In this document: positions 19,164 through 31,284 of the stretch, one piece after another | Numbering within the stretch: position 1 is the stretch's first letter | Layout of the letters: each line of letters starts with the position of its first letter | Assembly (NCBI RefSeq): GCF_030296835.1 | Contig: NZ_AP027922.1 | Location: 1,984,001-2,048,000, forward strand | Length of the DNA: 64,000 nucleotides | Source of the DNA: Pseudoalteromonas sp. MM1 | Lineage (GTDB): Bacteria > Pseudomonadota > Gammaproteobacteria > Enterobacterales > Alteromonadaceae | Direction: 5' to 3' | Translations under genes and position numbers: made by a program | Notes under the pieces: generated by a model | The model's input: the letters and a program-made list of their open reading frames with translations, nothing else | The model's database searches: none | What the model was told of the DNA's origin: nothing

Positions 19164-19860
19164 ACATATTCCTGCACGCGTTGGCCTTAGCCAAGAGTTT
19201 GCTTGTAGCTATTTACCTGACAGGCAAGAACAATTATTAGTAATACTTGACCCAACCTGTTACAGCACGCATAAATTTGAAATGCTTTTATCACTCGGCT
19301 TTAGGCGCAGTGGTAATCAAATTTATCGACCACACTGCCCTTCGTGTAGCGCCTGTAATTCTGTACGCGTGTTAGCCCAAGAGTTTGTCCCTTCAAAGTC
19401 GCAAAAAAGAAAATTAAATAAAGTTAAAGCAAACTTTGCAGTTAAATACACGCAGGCTAAGCGCGAGGAATATTACCCACTTTATAGTAAATACATTTCA
19501 ATGCGCCACAGTGATGGCACTATGTTTCCGCCTAATTTAGAACAGTTTCAAAGTTTTTTATTTTGTAGCTGGTTAGAAATAACGTTTATTGAGCTTTGGC
19601 ACCAAGACACTTTAGTGGCTGTGGCCGTAACAGATTGCATGGATAACACTGTTTCGGCTATTTATACGTTTTTCGATCCCGACTTTGAACACTACAGTTT
19701 AGGGACGGTAATGATTTTACAGCAGCTCGAATTTGCCAAACAACAAAATAAAGAATTTGTGTATTTGGGCTACCAAATCGATGAATGCACCAAAATGAAA
19801 TACAAAACTCAGTTTTTACCCGCGCAAAAACACGTTAATGACCAGTGGTTGGCTATTTAA
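19156..19860 (+). CDS. bpt: Aspartate/glutamate leucyltransferase
   Basis: The 234-residue enzyme leucylates N-terminal Asp or Glu, feeding the N-degron pathway together with Aat. I start at ATG 19156, within the end of aat, because the 18 extra residues of the longer frame only translate aat sequence. Diagnostic motifs are CSYLPDRQEQ, GFRRSGNQIYRPHCPSCSAC with paired cysteines, ISMRHSDGTMFPP, SAIYTFFDPDFEHYSLG and FVYLGYQIDECTKMKYK. Translation is probably coupled with aat. Confidence 0.95.
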   Translation: MSEHIPARVGLSQEFACSYLPDRQEQLLVILDPTCYSTHKFEMLLSLGFRRSGNQIYRPHCPSCSACNSVRVLAQEFVPSKSQKRKLNKVKANFAVKYTQAKREEYYPLYSKYISMRHSDGTMFPPNLEQFQSFLFCSWLEITFIELWHQDTLVAVAVTDCMDNTVSAIYTFFDPDFEHYSLGTVMILQQLEFAKQQNKEFVYLGYQIDECTKMKYKTQFLPAQKHVNDQWLAI

Positions 19861-19932
19861 TTTGCAAAAATGCCCGCTGCGCCTTTACTTATTGGCGTAT
19901 TTTGGGCAAAATCTGCAGCGTTTAACTATTAA

Positions 19933-20169
<237 letters not shown>

Positions 20170-20193
20170 GTGCGTAAACGAGATTTAGTTTTT

Positions 20194-20266
20194 GGCTAGT
20201 GTAAACTAGCTTAAAGCGTTTATTAAATGTAATTGATGGTACTGACTAGCAATTACATTTAATAAA
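20194..20266. repeat. Inverted repeats between infA and its terminator
   Basis: TTTATTAAATGTAATT (20219-20234) and its exact complement AATTACATTTAATAAA (20251-20266) form a perfect 16-bp A/T-rich stem around a 16-base loop. A smaller stem GCTAGT/ACTAGC lies just before it. Neither has a T run of its own. Confidence 0.8.
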
Positions 20267-20267
20267 C

Positions 20268-20298
20268 AAAAAACCCAGCTTTTGCTGGGTTTTTTGTT
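20268..20298 (+). terminator. Terminator of infA
   Basis: AAAACCCAGC and GCTGGGTTTT form a stem with a short TTTT loop and a following T run. Confidence 0.92.
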
Positions 20299-20348
20299 GC
20301 CTATTAAAAAGCACAAAAAAGCCCACGCGTATGGCGCAGGCTAGTTTA

Positions 20349-20398
20349 TATACCCATTCACATAATTAAGTTATCTATTTTGCGGATGGGTATTATAA
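20349..20398. repeat. Imperfect inverted repeat downstream of clpA
   Basis: TATACCCAT at 20349 and ATGGGTATTATA near 20386 are complementary around a 30-base centre. It lies just after the clpA stop codon on the minus strand and may help end that transcript, although there is no clear T run. It could also be a small dispersed repeat. Confidence 0.5.
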
Positions 20399-20412
20399 GT
20401 AAATACACTGAT

Positions 20413-22674
20413 TTAAGCGGGTGTTAAATTACTTTCATAGTCAAAGTTAATTTTCTTATCTTTAACAGATACTTTAACAGTACCGCCATCAACCAGTTCA
20501 CCAAAGAGTATTTCGTTAGCCAATGGCTTTTTAAGCTCGTCTTGAATAACACGTGCCATAGGACGTGCACCCATTGCTTTATCGTAGCCTTTATCTGCTA
20601 ACCACTCTCGGGCCTTAGAGGTCAGCTCAAGATTAACTGACTTCTTATCTAATTGAGCTTGCAGCTCAACTACAAATTTATCGACCACTTGCAAGATAAC
20701 GTCTTTTTCAAGGTGGTTAAACCAAATAATATTATCTAAGCGGTTTCTAAATTCAGGTGAAAATACCTTGTTAATTTCACTCATTGCATCGTGCGTATGA
20801 TCTTGCTCGGTAAAGCCAATCGATTTACGCGTGGTTTCTTGCACACCGGCATTGGTTGTCATAACCACCACGACGTTTCTAAAGTCAGCTTTACGACCAT
20901 TATTATCGGTTAACGTACCGTGATCCATTACTTGCAGTAGTATGTTGTAAATATCTGGATGGGCTTTTTCAATTTCATCCAATAATACAACGGCATGTGG
21001 GTTTTTAATAACAGCTTCGGTAAGTAAGCCGCCTTGTTCAAAACCAACATACCCAGGAGGCGCGCCAATTAAACGGCTTACTGCATGGCGCTCAACATAC
21101 TCTGACATATCAAAACGGATAAACTCAACGCCCATACATTTTGCAAGCTGTTTTGTAACCTCGGTTTTACCTACACCCGTTGGCCCCGCAAATAAGAACG
21201 AGCCTACTGGCTTATCTTCGTTAGCAAGTCCAGAGCGAGATAAACGAATCGCAGATGTTAGCGCGTCGATAGACTGATCTTGGCCAAACACTAACATTTT
21301 AAGATTACGATCAAGATTTTTAAGCGTTTCTTTGTCGGTAGAAGACACGCTTTGAGCTGGGATACGCGCCATTTTAGCAATAATCGATTCAATATCTGAT
21401 ACGCCAATGGTTTTTTTGCGTTTAGAGCTTGGCTGCAAACGCTGGTTGGCGCCGGCTTCATCTATTACATCAATGGCTTTATCAGGTAAGTGGCGCTCAT
21501 TAATGTATTTAGCACTTAGCTCAGCAGCTGCTTTTAATGCTTTTTGCGTGTAACGAATTCCATGGTGTTCTTCGTAACGCTCTTTTAAACCATTTAAAAT
21601 TTTAGTGGTATCGGCCACACTTGGTTCAAGTACATCAATTTTTTGGAAACGACGCACTAATGCACGATCTTTTTCAAAAATATTTTTGTATTCATTGTAA
21701 GTGGTAGAGCCCATACAACGTAACTGCCCGCTTGAAAGCAGCGGTTTTAGTAAGTTAGATGCATCCATAACACCGCCTGATGCAGCACCTGCACCAATAA
21801 TAGTGTGTATTTCATCAATAAATAAAATTGAGTTAGGTTTTGCTTGTAACTCTTTTAGTAAGCTTTTAAAGCGTTTTTCAAAGTCGCCGCGGTACTTAGT
21901 ACCAGCAAGCAATGCGCCCATATCAAGCGAGTAAACAACAGCATCGGCAATTACTTCAGGCACTTGTTCATTAACAATGCGGTATGCAAGGCCCTCTGCA
22001 ATGGCTGTTTTACCAACGCCTGCTTCACCTACAAGTAATGGGTTGTTCTTTTTACGACGACACAATACTTGTACCGTGCGCTCTACTTCGCTATCGCGCC
22101 CTACTAATGGGTCAATGTTACCGTCTTTGGCTTGCGCATTTAAATTAGTGGTAAAGCTATCTAACTTACTCGCCTCTTCGTTTTGAACTTCTTGTACTTC
22201 TTCATGAATATCGTCAGTGTCATCACCTAACTCATCATCAGATTTAGAAATACCATGGGAAATAAAATTCACTATATCTAAGCGAGAGATATCACTTTTC
22301 TTAAGTAAGTAAACTGCTTGGCTTTCTTGTTCAGAAAAAATAGCAACCAGCACGTTAACACCGGTCACTTCGTTTTTACCTGATGATTGAACATGAAAAA
22401 CCGCACGTTGAAGCACGCGCTGAAAGCCCAATGTTGGTTGGGTTTCGCGTTCTTCTTCTAAATCGGGAATAACCGGTGTGGTTTCGTCTATGAATTCTAA
22501 TAGTTCGGTTTTTAAACCTGAAATATCAACACCACAGGCGTTTAGCGCTTCGCCTGCTGAAGGGTTATCTAAAAGCGCAAGTAAAAGGTGTTCTACCGTC
22601 ATAAACTCATGGCGGCGTGTACGCGCTTCACGAAACGCGGCATTTAACGTTAGTTCTAAGTCTTTGTTTAGCAT
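20413..22674 (-). CDS. clpA: ATP-dependent Clp protease ATP-binding subunit ClpA
   Basis: The 753-residue AAA+ unfoldase feeds proteins to ClpP. The first in-frame start is TTG at 22680; the ATG two codons later gives the family start [14 protein letters not shown] with AAGGGG upstream. Domains: Clp N domain (1-145), acidic linker ([19 protein letters not shown]), D1 with Walker [19 protein letters not shown] and Walker [16 protein letters not shown]2 with Walker [17 protein letters not shown] and [12 protein letters not shown]. clpS lies just upstream in the same direction. Confidence 0.97.
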   Translation of the reverse strand: MLNKDLELTLNAAFREARTRRHEFMTVEHLLLALLDNPSAGEALNACGVDISGLKTELLEFIDETTPVIPDLEEERETQPTLGFQRVLQRAVFHVQSSGKNEVTGVNVLVAIFSEQESQAVYLLKKSDISRLDIVNFISHGISKSDDELGDDTDDIHEEVQEVQNEEASKLDSFTTNLNAQAKDGNIDPLVGRDSEVERTVQVLCRRKKNNPLLVGEAGVGKTAIAEGLAYRIVNEQVPEVIADAVVYSLDMGALLAGTKYRGDFEKRFKSLLKELQAKPNSILFIDEIHTIIGAGAASGGVMDASNLLKPLLSSGQLRCMGSTTYNEYKNIFEKDRALVRRFQKIDVLEPSVADTTKILNGLKERYEEHHGIRYTQKALKAAAELSAKYINERHLPDKAIDVIDEAGANQRLQPSSKRKKTIGVSDIESIIAKMARIPAQSVSSTDKETLKNLDRNLKMLVFGQDQSIDALTSAIRLSRSGLANEDKPVGSFLFAGPTGVGKTEVTKQLAKCMGVEFIRFDMSEYVERHAVSRLIGAPPGYVGFEQGGLLTEAVIKNPHAVVLLDEIEKAHPDIYNILLQVMDHGTLTDNNGRKADFRNVVVVMTTNAGVQETTRKSIGFTEQDHTHDAMSEINKVFSPEFRNRLDNIIWFNHLEKDVILQVVDKFVVELQAQLDKKSVNLELTSKAREWLADKGYDKAMGARPMARVIQDELKKPLANEILFGELVDGGTVKVSVKDKKINFDYESNLTPA

Positions 22675-22742
22675 TGGCAACCCCTTACTGAGATAATTAT
22701 TTTATACCACAACAATGAGATGATTGATCACCTAATTGGTAT

Positions 22743-23060
22743 TTATTCCTGCTCACAACTACAAAGCAGTGGATGCTCGTTATCACGTGCATAACGGTTA
22801 ACTTGTTCCGCTTTGGTATGGGCTACATCGGCGCTAAATACACCGCATATCCCCTTCCCTTTTTCGTGAACTTGTAGCATCACATCAGTTGCTCTATCGC
22901 TATCCATATTGAAAAACGTCATTAGAACTTCTATTACAAAGTCCATTGGCGTGTAGTCGTCGTTATTTAAAACAACTTTGTATTTTCGCGGTGGCTGTAG
23001 CTTTTGCTTTTCACTATCGCGAACTGTGTCTATGACACCTGAATCTTTCATACCACTCAT
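22743..23060 (-). CDS. clpS: ClpA adaptor protein ClpS
   Basis: The 105-residue protein binds N-degron substrates made by Aat and Bpt and hands them to ClpA. The conserved core [20 protein letters not shown] has the Asn-Asp-Asp motif that binds the free amino terminus, and [19 protein letters not shown] carries the conserved His. Length matches the family. It is followed by clpA after 68 bases and is divergent from cspD, as in Escherichia coli. Confidence 0.97.
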   Translation of the reverse strand: MSGMKDSGVIDTVRDSEKQKLQPPRKYKVVLNNDDYTPMDFVIEVLMTFFNMDSDRATDVMLQVHEKGKGICGVFSADVAHTKAEQVNRYARDNEHPLLCSCEQE

Positions 23061-23260
23061 AATTAAATATAGTCTTGTCTTTAGAACTCAAGCAAACTTG
23101 AATAAAAAATAAATTAAATGTTAAAAAAATACCACAAAACACTTGACTGACTGGCCAAATAAACTACAGTCAGAAGTAGATTGATTAATCCTTAGTCAGT
23201 CTAGCAAATTATACGGTTTAGAATAACTAAATTAGTCAACTTATAGAAGGATGTAGAAGT

Positions 23261-23479
23261 ATGGCTTGTGGTAAAGTCAAATGGTTCAACAACGCCAAAG
23301 GTTTTGGTTTCATCGTAGAAGACGGCTGCGAGAATGATATTTTCGCTCATTACTCAACGATTGTAATGGACGGTTATAAGACACTTAAAGCTGGTCAGGA
23401 TGTAACATTCGAGCTAGAACAAGGCCCTAAGGGCTTACACGCTAAAAACATAGCCCCTAACGGCGACATTTTAGAGTGA
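23261..23479 (+). CDS. cspD: Cold-shock-like protein CspD
   Basis: The 72-residue OB-fold protein has RNP1 KGFGFIVEDG and RNP2 NDIFAHYST. Divergent position beside clpS-clpA is the same as enterobacterial cspD, which inhibits DNA replication in stationary phase; the symbol follows this context and the low basic content. The 200-bp gap from clpS holds the start of an A/T-rich leader and AAGGATG before the gene. A weak stem (GCGAG...CTCGC, 23500-23527) follows the stop. Confidence 0.9.
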   Translation: MACGKVKWFNNAKGFGFIVEDGCENDIFAHYSTIVMDGYKTLKAGQDVTFELEQGPKGLHAKNIAPNGDILE

Positions 23480-26148
<2,669 letters not shown>

Positions 26149-26163
26149 TTTTAGATTAAATTA

Positions 26164-26199
26164 AAAAACCGCTTACGTTTAAAGTAAGCGGTTTTTTTG
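26164..26199 (+). terminator. Terminator of icd
   Basis: AAACCGCTTAC and GTAAGCGGTTT form a stem with a short loop and a long T run, 15 bases after the stop codon. Confidence 0.93.
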
Positions 26200-26215
26200 T
26201 GTCTTTATTTTATAT

Positions 26216-26254
26216 AAAAAGGCCGCTACTTTAACTTTAAAGTAGCGGCCTTTA
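26216..26254 (-). terminator. Terminator of the amidohydrolase pair
   Basis: AAAGGCCGCTACTTTA and its complement TAAAGTAGCGGCC form a strong stem. On the minus strand it is followed by a T run, downstream of the gene ending at 26294. Confidence 0.88.
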
Positions 26255-26293
26255 ATAATTAACCTGAATTCTGGATAATTATAGCTATATTAA

Positions 26294-27538
26294 TTATTTT
26301 GTATAAGCTCGCGGCATTGTTGAATCTGTAGTATAGCGCTCTCGTAGTTTATCTTGGCGTGACTGTGTAGATACTTCTTCACCGTTAATAATCATTTTAC
26401 TAACGTGCGAGCTTAGTTCAAACGGGTCGTTGCTCCACATAACTACATCAGCGGCTTTACCCACTTCAATGCTGCCGGCATTAATATTAAACACACTCGC
26501 GACATTAGATGTAACGGCCTTTAATGCACCTTGTTGGCTCATTCCATATGATACGGCATTGCCTGCATCAAAACGAAGTTGGTAAATATTATGACTGGCA
26601 TCGCCGCCCACAGTTAAAATAACTTTTACCCCTGCTTTTTCAAGCGCGGCTGCGTTATCTAAACTGGCATGTAATGAGTCAAAGCTTGAAGGCAAGCTAT
26701 CCATAGCACTCATAATTACGGGTACTTGCGCTTTAGCAATCTGTTCTTTAACTACAACGGCATCTTGTGCGCCATTGAGTACTAAATTTATGCCAAATTG
26801 CTCTTTAACTTTAATTAGCTCTATAATATCAGCCGCACGAGATACACCCACTACAAGTGGCATATCGCCGCTAAGTACTTTAACCATTACTTTGTCTTCA
26901 GTACTTGGAGTGCTGTCGTCGTCTTTTTTAGGCTTTTTAGCTGCTTTTGTTTGGTGCTCTTCAAGCTTATTAATTAGCGTTTGCAATGTAAATGCGCGCG
27001 AGCCCTTACTGCGCTCACCTAAATAAACCACTAATGCAGCTTGTTTTTGTATATTGCCTTGTAAATCACCGCTTAAATCAACAACACTTGCTAAGCCCGA
27101 AAAAATACTATCGCCACCGTGCGGGGTAATTACATCGCGGGTTACACCGCCTTTGCGTGCATACGGGATAAGGCTTGAATGAGCGTTGTAAGCAAGGCTT
27201 ACATCAAAATCAATGCCTGCTTTTTCTTCGCCGGCATCGCGTGAGCCTGCAACTGCACTTACCTCAACTAAGCCAAGTTGATTAATGCTAGCAATAAAAC
27301 CTGGGGTTACAATTTGCCCATTAGCATCAATAACTTTATCTGCTTGTACTTGCTGTGGGTTAATAGCAGTAATTTTACCGTTATCCATAACAATGCTGGC
27401 GTTTTCTAAAACGCCTTGCTCGGTGGCTGTATGCAGCGTTGCATTAATAATTGCAAGCGATTGTGCATTGGCTACACCTGAGGCTAATAGTCCGGCAGCA
27501 ACCAGAGATAGCGAAAACGAACGTGATAAATTTTTCAT
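26294..27538 (-). CDS. Periplasmic amidohydrolase-fold protein lacking the HxH metal site
   Basis: The 414-residue protein has a Sec signal peptide ending ASGVANAQ. The amidohydrolase frame is visible: an N-terminal beta-sandwich half (IINATLHTATEQGVLENASIVMDNG), ITPGFIASINQLG where active members read PGxIDxHxH, and the C-terminal ALKAVTSNVASVFNINAGSI and GKAADVVMWSNDPFELSS. The usual first two metal-binding histidines are absent. It sits 10 bases after a full amidohydrolase lipoprotein and may act as its non-catalytic partner. That partnership is inferred from the pairing only. Confidence 0.85.
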   Translation of the reverse strand: MKNLSRSFSLSLVAAGLLASGVANAQSLAIINATLHTATEQGVLENASIVMDNGKITAINPQQVQADKVIDANGQIVTPGFIASINQLGLVEVSAVAGSRDAGEEKAGIDFDVSLAYNAHSSLIPYARKGGVTRDVITPHGGDSIFSGLASVVDLSGDLQGNIQKQAALVVYLGERSKGSRAFTLQTLINKLEEHQTKAAKKPKKDDDSTPSTEDKVMVKVLSGDMPLVVGVSRAADIIELIKVKEQFGINLVLNGAQDAVVVKEQIAKAQVPVIMSAMDSLPSSFDSLHASLDNAAALEKAGVKVILTVGGDASHNIYQLRFDAGNAVSYGMSQQGALKAVTSNVASVFNINAGSIEVGKAADVVMWSNDPFELSSHVSKMIINGEEVSTQSRQDKLRERYTTDSTMPRAYTK

Positions 27539-27548
27539 TCTGGGCTCC

Positions 27549-28931
27549 TTATTGTTGGCCTAACATAAAATCACTTTGTGCTTGAAATGCACTATCGTTT
27601 CTATCGTAAACTTTTGCGCCATCAATAAATACTTGTTCAGCTTTTGCGTAAACGCTAAATGGGTTTTGGTTCCAAATAACCACATCACCTTGCTTACCAG
27701 CTTCAAGCGAACCAGTTTTATCTTCAATACCTAATGATTTAGCAGCATTAGACGTGATCCACTTAATTGCGTGCTGCTCCGAAATATCAAAACCATTTTC
27801 GTTTGCACGATACATTACTTTACCCGCTTCTTGGTTTAAGCGCTGAATAGTGGTGTCTGAGTCAGAATGCACAATGGCACACGAATTTTTTACCGCATCA
27901 ACAATAGCTACGTTTTCTTGAACCATGTCGTAGGCTTCCATTTTAAAGCCCCACCAATCTGGCCAAAGTGCTGCACACGAACCATTTTCAGCCAGTAAAT
28001 CTGCAATTTTATAAGCTTCTACGCCGTGATGGAAAGTACCTGCGTGATAGCCAAATTCTTTTGAAAGGTCGATCATCATCGCCATTTCTTCAGCTTTATA
28101 ACAGTGATTATGAATTAATACTTCACCTTCAATAACCGCTTTTAGTGTATCGTGCTTAATATCGCGAGCTGGTGCTTGTGGGTTTAAGCCAGCTTCATAA
28201 TCGGCGTCGTACTTATCCCATGCACGTTTGTACTCTTGTGCTTCTGCCCAAGCCATTCTATAACCGGCCATGTTACCCATACGGGTTGAAGGCAAAGTAC
28301 CTTGGCGACCATATACGCGTTTAGGGTTTTCACCACAGGCCATTTTTAAGCCATTTGGCGCATCAGGAAATTTCATTGCTTGCATGGTATGCGCAGGAAT
28401 GTTTTTAAGTGTTACACCACGGCCACCAAATAAGTTAGCTGAGCCAGGTAAAATTTGTAGTGAAGTAATACCACCTTCGCGCGCACGGTTAAAGCCAGGA
28501 TCTTGAGGCCATACAGAATGCTCTACCCACACCTCAGCAGTATTTGGGCTAGTCATTTCGTTACCGTCTTGATGAGACTCAACCGATGGGCTTGGGTAAG
28601 CACCTAAGTGAGAATGTACATCAATAATACCTGGGGTAACCCACTTGCCTTGTGCATCAATGGTTGCATCTGTATTGGCCGATAAGTCTTTACCTACTTG
28701 TTGTATTTTGCCATCAACGAGTAACACATCGGCGTCATCTAAGCGCTCGCCAGTGCCAGTTAGTACTGTTGCATTGGTAATTAAAGTGCTTTTACTTGCA
28801 AGTGGTGTGTAAGTGCTTGGGTATGGGTTTTTATTAATGGTAATTTTTGCATCTTGTGGGCCGTTTTCTTGACAGCCAACAAGGGCAGCAGCTAAACCAA
28901 CTGCTAACAATGAAGGTGCAAATTTTTGCAT
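27549..28931 (-). CDS. Amidohydrolase lipoprotein
   Basis: The 460-residue protein has lipobox LVGC (Cys20). It keeps the metal residues of the amidohydrolase superfamily: GIIDVHSHLGAYPSPS (HxH), LIHNHCYKAEEM, GTFHHGVEAYKIADLL, and HSDSDTTIQRLNQEAGKVMY with the catalytic Asp. It closes with WITSNAAKSLGIEDKTGSLE and GDVVIWNQNPF. These features suggest an imidazolonepropionase- or dipeptidase-like hydrolase in the periplasm; substrate unknown. It precedes the metal-free paralogue in an apparent two-gene operon. Confidence 0.9.
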   Translation of the reverse strand: MQKFAPSLLAVGLAAALVGCQENGPQDAKITINKNPYPSTYTPLASKSTLITNATVLTGTGERLDDADVLLVDGKIQQVGKDLSANTDATIDAQGKWVTPGIIDVHSHLGAYPSPSVESHQDGNEMTSPNTAEVWVEHSVWPQDPGFNRAREGGITSLQILPGSANLFGGRGVTLKNIPAHTMQAMKFPDAPNGLKMACGENPKRVYGRQGTLPSTRMGNMAGYRMAWAEAQEYKRAWDKYDADYEAGLNPQAPARDIKHDTLKAVIEGEVLIHNHCYKAEEMAMMIDLSKEFGYHAGTFHHGVEAYKIADLLAENGSCAALWPDWWGFKMEAYDMVQENVAIVDAVKNSCAIVHSDSDTTIQRLNQEAGKVMYRANENGFDISEQHAIKWITSNAAKSLGIEDKTGSLEAGKQGDVVIWNQNPFSVYAKAEQVFIDGAKVYDRNDSAFQAQSDFMLGQQ

Positions 28932-29031
28932 GTTGTTAGGTTCTCCTGTTTTTTTGCTACTTTAGCTAAAGCGGCATAATAAAGCTAAAAAAACAGGTAA
29001 AAAAGCGATTAAATGAGTTAAACGGCTGTAA

Positions 29032-29817
29032 TTATTTTTTTATATAATTGTTATATAGCTTTTCGAGTGCGCCTTCGGTTGTAAGCGATGGGTCTTTGTT
29101 TATAAAGTGTTTTACGGTGCGAGTTACAAAGTCTGAGTTTTGCTTATGTTGCTTAGCAAAATCCTTAATTAAGGTATTGCCATCACTTGCTGCTGTCACT
29201 TTGTCATGACGATGACGGTACTGGCTAAGTGCCCTATTAAAGTCGCCGTTGTAATCCTCAACCAATATTTTGTAAAAGTCACTTTTTTGAACTTTAAGTA
29301 CGTTGATACAGTAATTTAATGCCTCTTTAAAGTCGGTAAAAACGGTGCCTTCTACATCAAACTCTTTGGTTTTTTCGCGCACGGTAACGCGGGCTTCTTC
29401 GGTGGCATATGTAAAGCCTGTAAACGCTAAACGCTCAGATGCCTCTTTACCTAATTTCATACCCGCTTGAATGCTGTGCGCAAATTCGTCACTCATTTCG
29501 CTTAATTCGTTTTCTTCCCACATGTTATAAACACGCAGCGCCTTAGCGTACTTATTAGAGAGCTTTTTTTTAAGTTTTGTAAAACGCTCATCTATCGTCA
29601 TTAGCCTTTCATTATGCAATAAGGCATGGCACTCATAACACGCGGCAATAGAGACAAAGTCAGCCTCTTCGCCTAAGTCAATAATACTCTGTAGCATATG
29701 TAACGGCGGGCAATGATCGCGCTCTGTGGCTTCGCATCCACAATAAAAACATTGGTTAAAATGCTTGTGTTCGCAGGCATACGCTTGCTGGTAATAGCTG
29801 GCTAACGTTTTGCTCAC
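29032..29817 (-). CDS. HNH-like zinc-motif protein (261 aa)
   Basis: Near the N-terminus CFYCGCEATERDHCPPLHML and, about 35 residues on, AACYECHALLHNERL form the CxxC...DHxxP...CxxCHxxxHN layout of HNH-type nuclease domains. The rest is helical and basic-rich (LKKKLSNKYAKALRV; KDFAKQHKQNSDFVTRTVKH). The family is not one I recognise by name, and DNA cleavage is not established. It stands alone between the amidohydrolases and a DUF3718 gene, with weak spacing to both. Confidence 0.75.
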   Translation of the reverse strand: MSKTLASYYQQAYACEHKHFNQCFYCGCEATERDHCPPLHMLQSIIDLGEEADFVSIAACYECHALLHNERLMTIDERFTKLKKKLSNKYAKALRVYNMWEENELSEMSDEFAHSIQAGMKLGKEASERLAFTGFTYATEEARVTVREKTKEFDVEGTVFTDFKEALNYCINVLKVQKSDFYKILVEDYNGDFNRALSQYRHRHDKVTAASDGNTLIKDFAKQHKQNSDFVTRTVKHFINKDPSLTTEGALEKLYNNYIKK

Positions 29818-30067
29818 TGGTTCTCCTAAAAATTAAGCGCGTAAATAATGGGGGCGATAATAGCAGGCTGAGAAAATATGTCAGTAGCTATAAAATAATT
29901 TTGCCTAAGTGTGTCAAAAAACACATTTATTAGGGCTTAAATTCAGTCACCTAGGTTAAGTGTGTATTTTTAAACATACCTGCTTACACCTTGTTGCGTT
30001 TGGTTAACAGCTTTTTAGTTTAAATCGCTCAATAATAAAGCTGAACCACAAACAATGAGGACTAATT

Positions 30068-30433
30068 ATGAACACGTTAAAAGCTACTTTATGCACAACT
30101 ATGGTACTAGGCGCAACTTTACTAATGGCAAAACCAGCATTAGCAACGCAGTTTATCGCGGCCGATTCTTCGCCAGGTACACAGGCTTGTATGGCTGTTG
30201 CAGCTAATAAATCGTACGGTTTGCGTAAAGCGTCACGCGATTTAAATATAAGCAAAGCGGTAATGAGCAAAAAACTGCACTGTAATAACTTATCAATGAG
30301 CGACTTTGTTAGTTTGTATAACCTTGATAAAAGCGCAAATTATTTGAATATTGATACCAGTACTCGCACATCAATTAAAGATTTAGCTAAATCGTACAAC
30401 CCTGAAAAAGTAATCATCACAGGGCCAAAATAG
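30068..30433 (+). CDS. DUF3718 secreted protein (121 aa)
   Basis: It has a signal peptide (MNTLKATLCTTMVLGATLLM, cleavage after KPALA) and a mature part with two cysteines, in GTQACMAVAANKSYGLRKAS and SKKLHCNNLSMSDFV. This is the DUF3718 pattern, a small periplasmic family of unknown function common in Alteromonadales. GAGGAC provides a ribosome site. It ends at a terminator shared with the convergent DUF445 gene. Confidence 0.85.
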   Translation: MNTLKATLCTTMVLGATLLMAKPALATQFIAADSSPGTQACMAVAANKSYGLRKASRDLNISKAVMSKKLHCNNLSMSDFVSLYNLDKSANYLNIDTSTRTSIKDLAKSYNPEKVIITGPK

Positions 30434-30448
30434 TATGGCGTTAAGACA

Positions 30449-30481
30449 AAACTAAGCCTGCTTTGTAAGCGGGCTTAGTTT
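30449..30481. terminator. Bidirectional terminator
   Basis: AAACTAAGCC and GGGCTTAGTTT form a stem between the convergent DUF3718 and DUF445 genes, with T or A runs on each side. Confidence 0.88.
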
Positions 30482-30482
30482 A

Positions 30483-31175
30483 TTAAATAATGGCCGCAAT
30501 TAAGCCAAATAAACCGCCAAACACCCCCCCCCATACTACTAGCCAACCTAAATGTTCACGTATCATAGTTTGAATAATGTCTTTAACCATTTTAGGGGTG
30601 AGTTCATTTAAACGCTCATCAACTAATTTAAGTACCGTAGCATGTAAGCTTTGTGCGCTATTCCCTTGCGATAACGTATCGTTTACTAGCACTTTAAAAT
30701 CGTCTGTTTGGCTAATTTGCGCAAGTGATAGCTGCATTTTTTCAATAAACTTTTCTCGCATTGGCTCTATAGCCGCTGTGCCACCAAACATACCTAACAT
30801 ACTGCCAAACTGCGATTGCTCAATTACTTTTAGTAGGTTGTCGAACGCAGGGTTTAAATCAACCTTAGTAATAATGCCTTCAAAGTCGATATTAGGTTGT
30901 GCTTTGCTAAGTAGGTTATTAATTTTTTGCTCGGAGAAAAACTCAGTCAAAATTAAATTACGAATAGCCACTTTAAAACTTTCAAATTTTAGAGCAATAA
31001 CACCCGAGCCGTATAAAAAAGGCACTTTTTCAAATAACATATGAACAGCCAATAAGTTTGTGACCGCACCAGATAGCGCAAATAACCCCACCGATAACAC
31101 AATAGTGTGGTTAAAAAAGTAGCCTATAACTACACACAAGACAGCAAGCAAATTGGTGATAAAACTTTTGTTCAT
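30483..31175 (-). CDS. DUF445 membrane protein (230 aa)
   Basis: The N-terminus has two membrane segments (FITNLLAVLCVVIGYFF and IVLSVGLFALSGAVTNLLAV, with the family motif GAxTNxLAVHMLFE). A long amphipathic helical region follows, then a C-terminal membrane anchor (WLVVWGGVFGGLFGLIAAII). This is the DUF445 layout, whose function is unknown. It is divergent from the fructosamine-kinase-like gene. Confidence 0.9.
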   Translation of the reverse strand: MNKSFITNLLAVLCVVIGYFFNHTIVLSVGLFALSGAVTNLLAVHMLFEKVPFLYGSGVIALKFESFKVAIRNLILTEFFSEQKINNLLSKAQPNIDFEGIITKVDLNPAFDNLLKVIEQSQFGSMLGMFGGTAAIEPMREKFIEKMQLSLAQISQTDDFKVLVNDTLSQGNSAQSLHATVLKLVDERLNELTPKMVKDIIQTMIREHLGWLVVWGGVFGGLFGLIAAII

Positions 31176-31284
31176 TGTTACTCCATTAGCATTTTTTATA
31201 TCGTTAATTTTACAACGATTAGTTTGTTAAATTAATACTTTTTTGCCATAGTTTAAGTATCTGTTTAAAAGGCGAGCAATTGAT

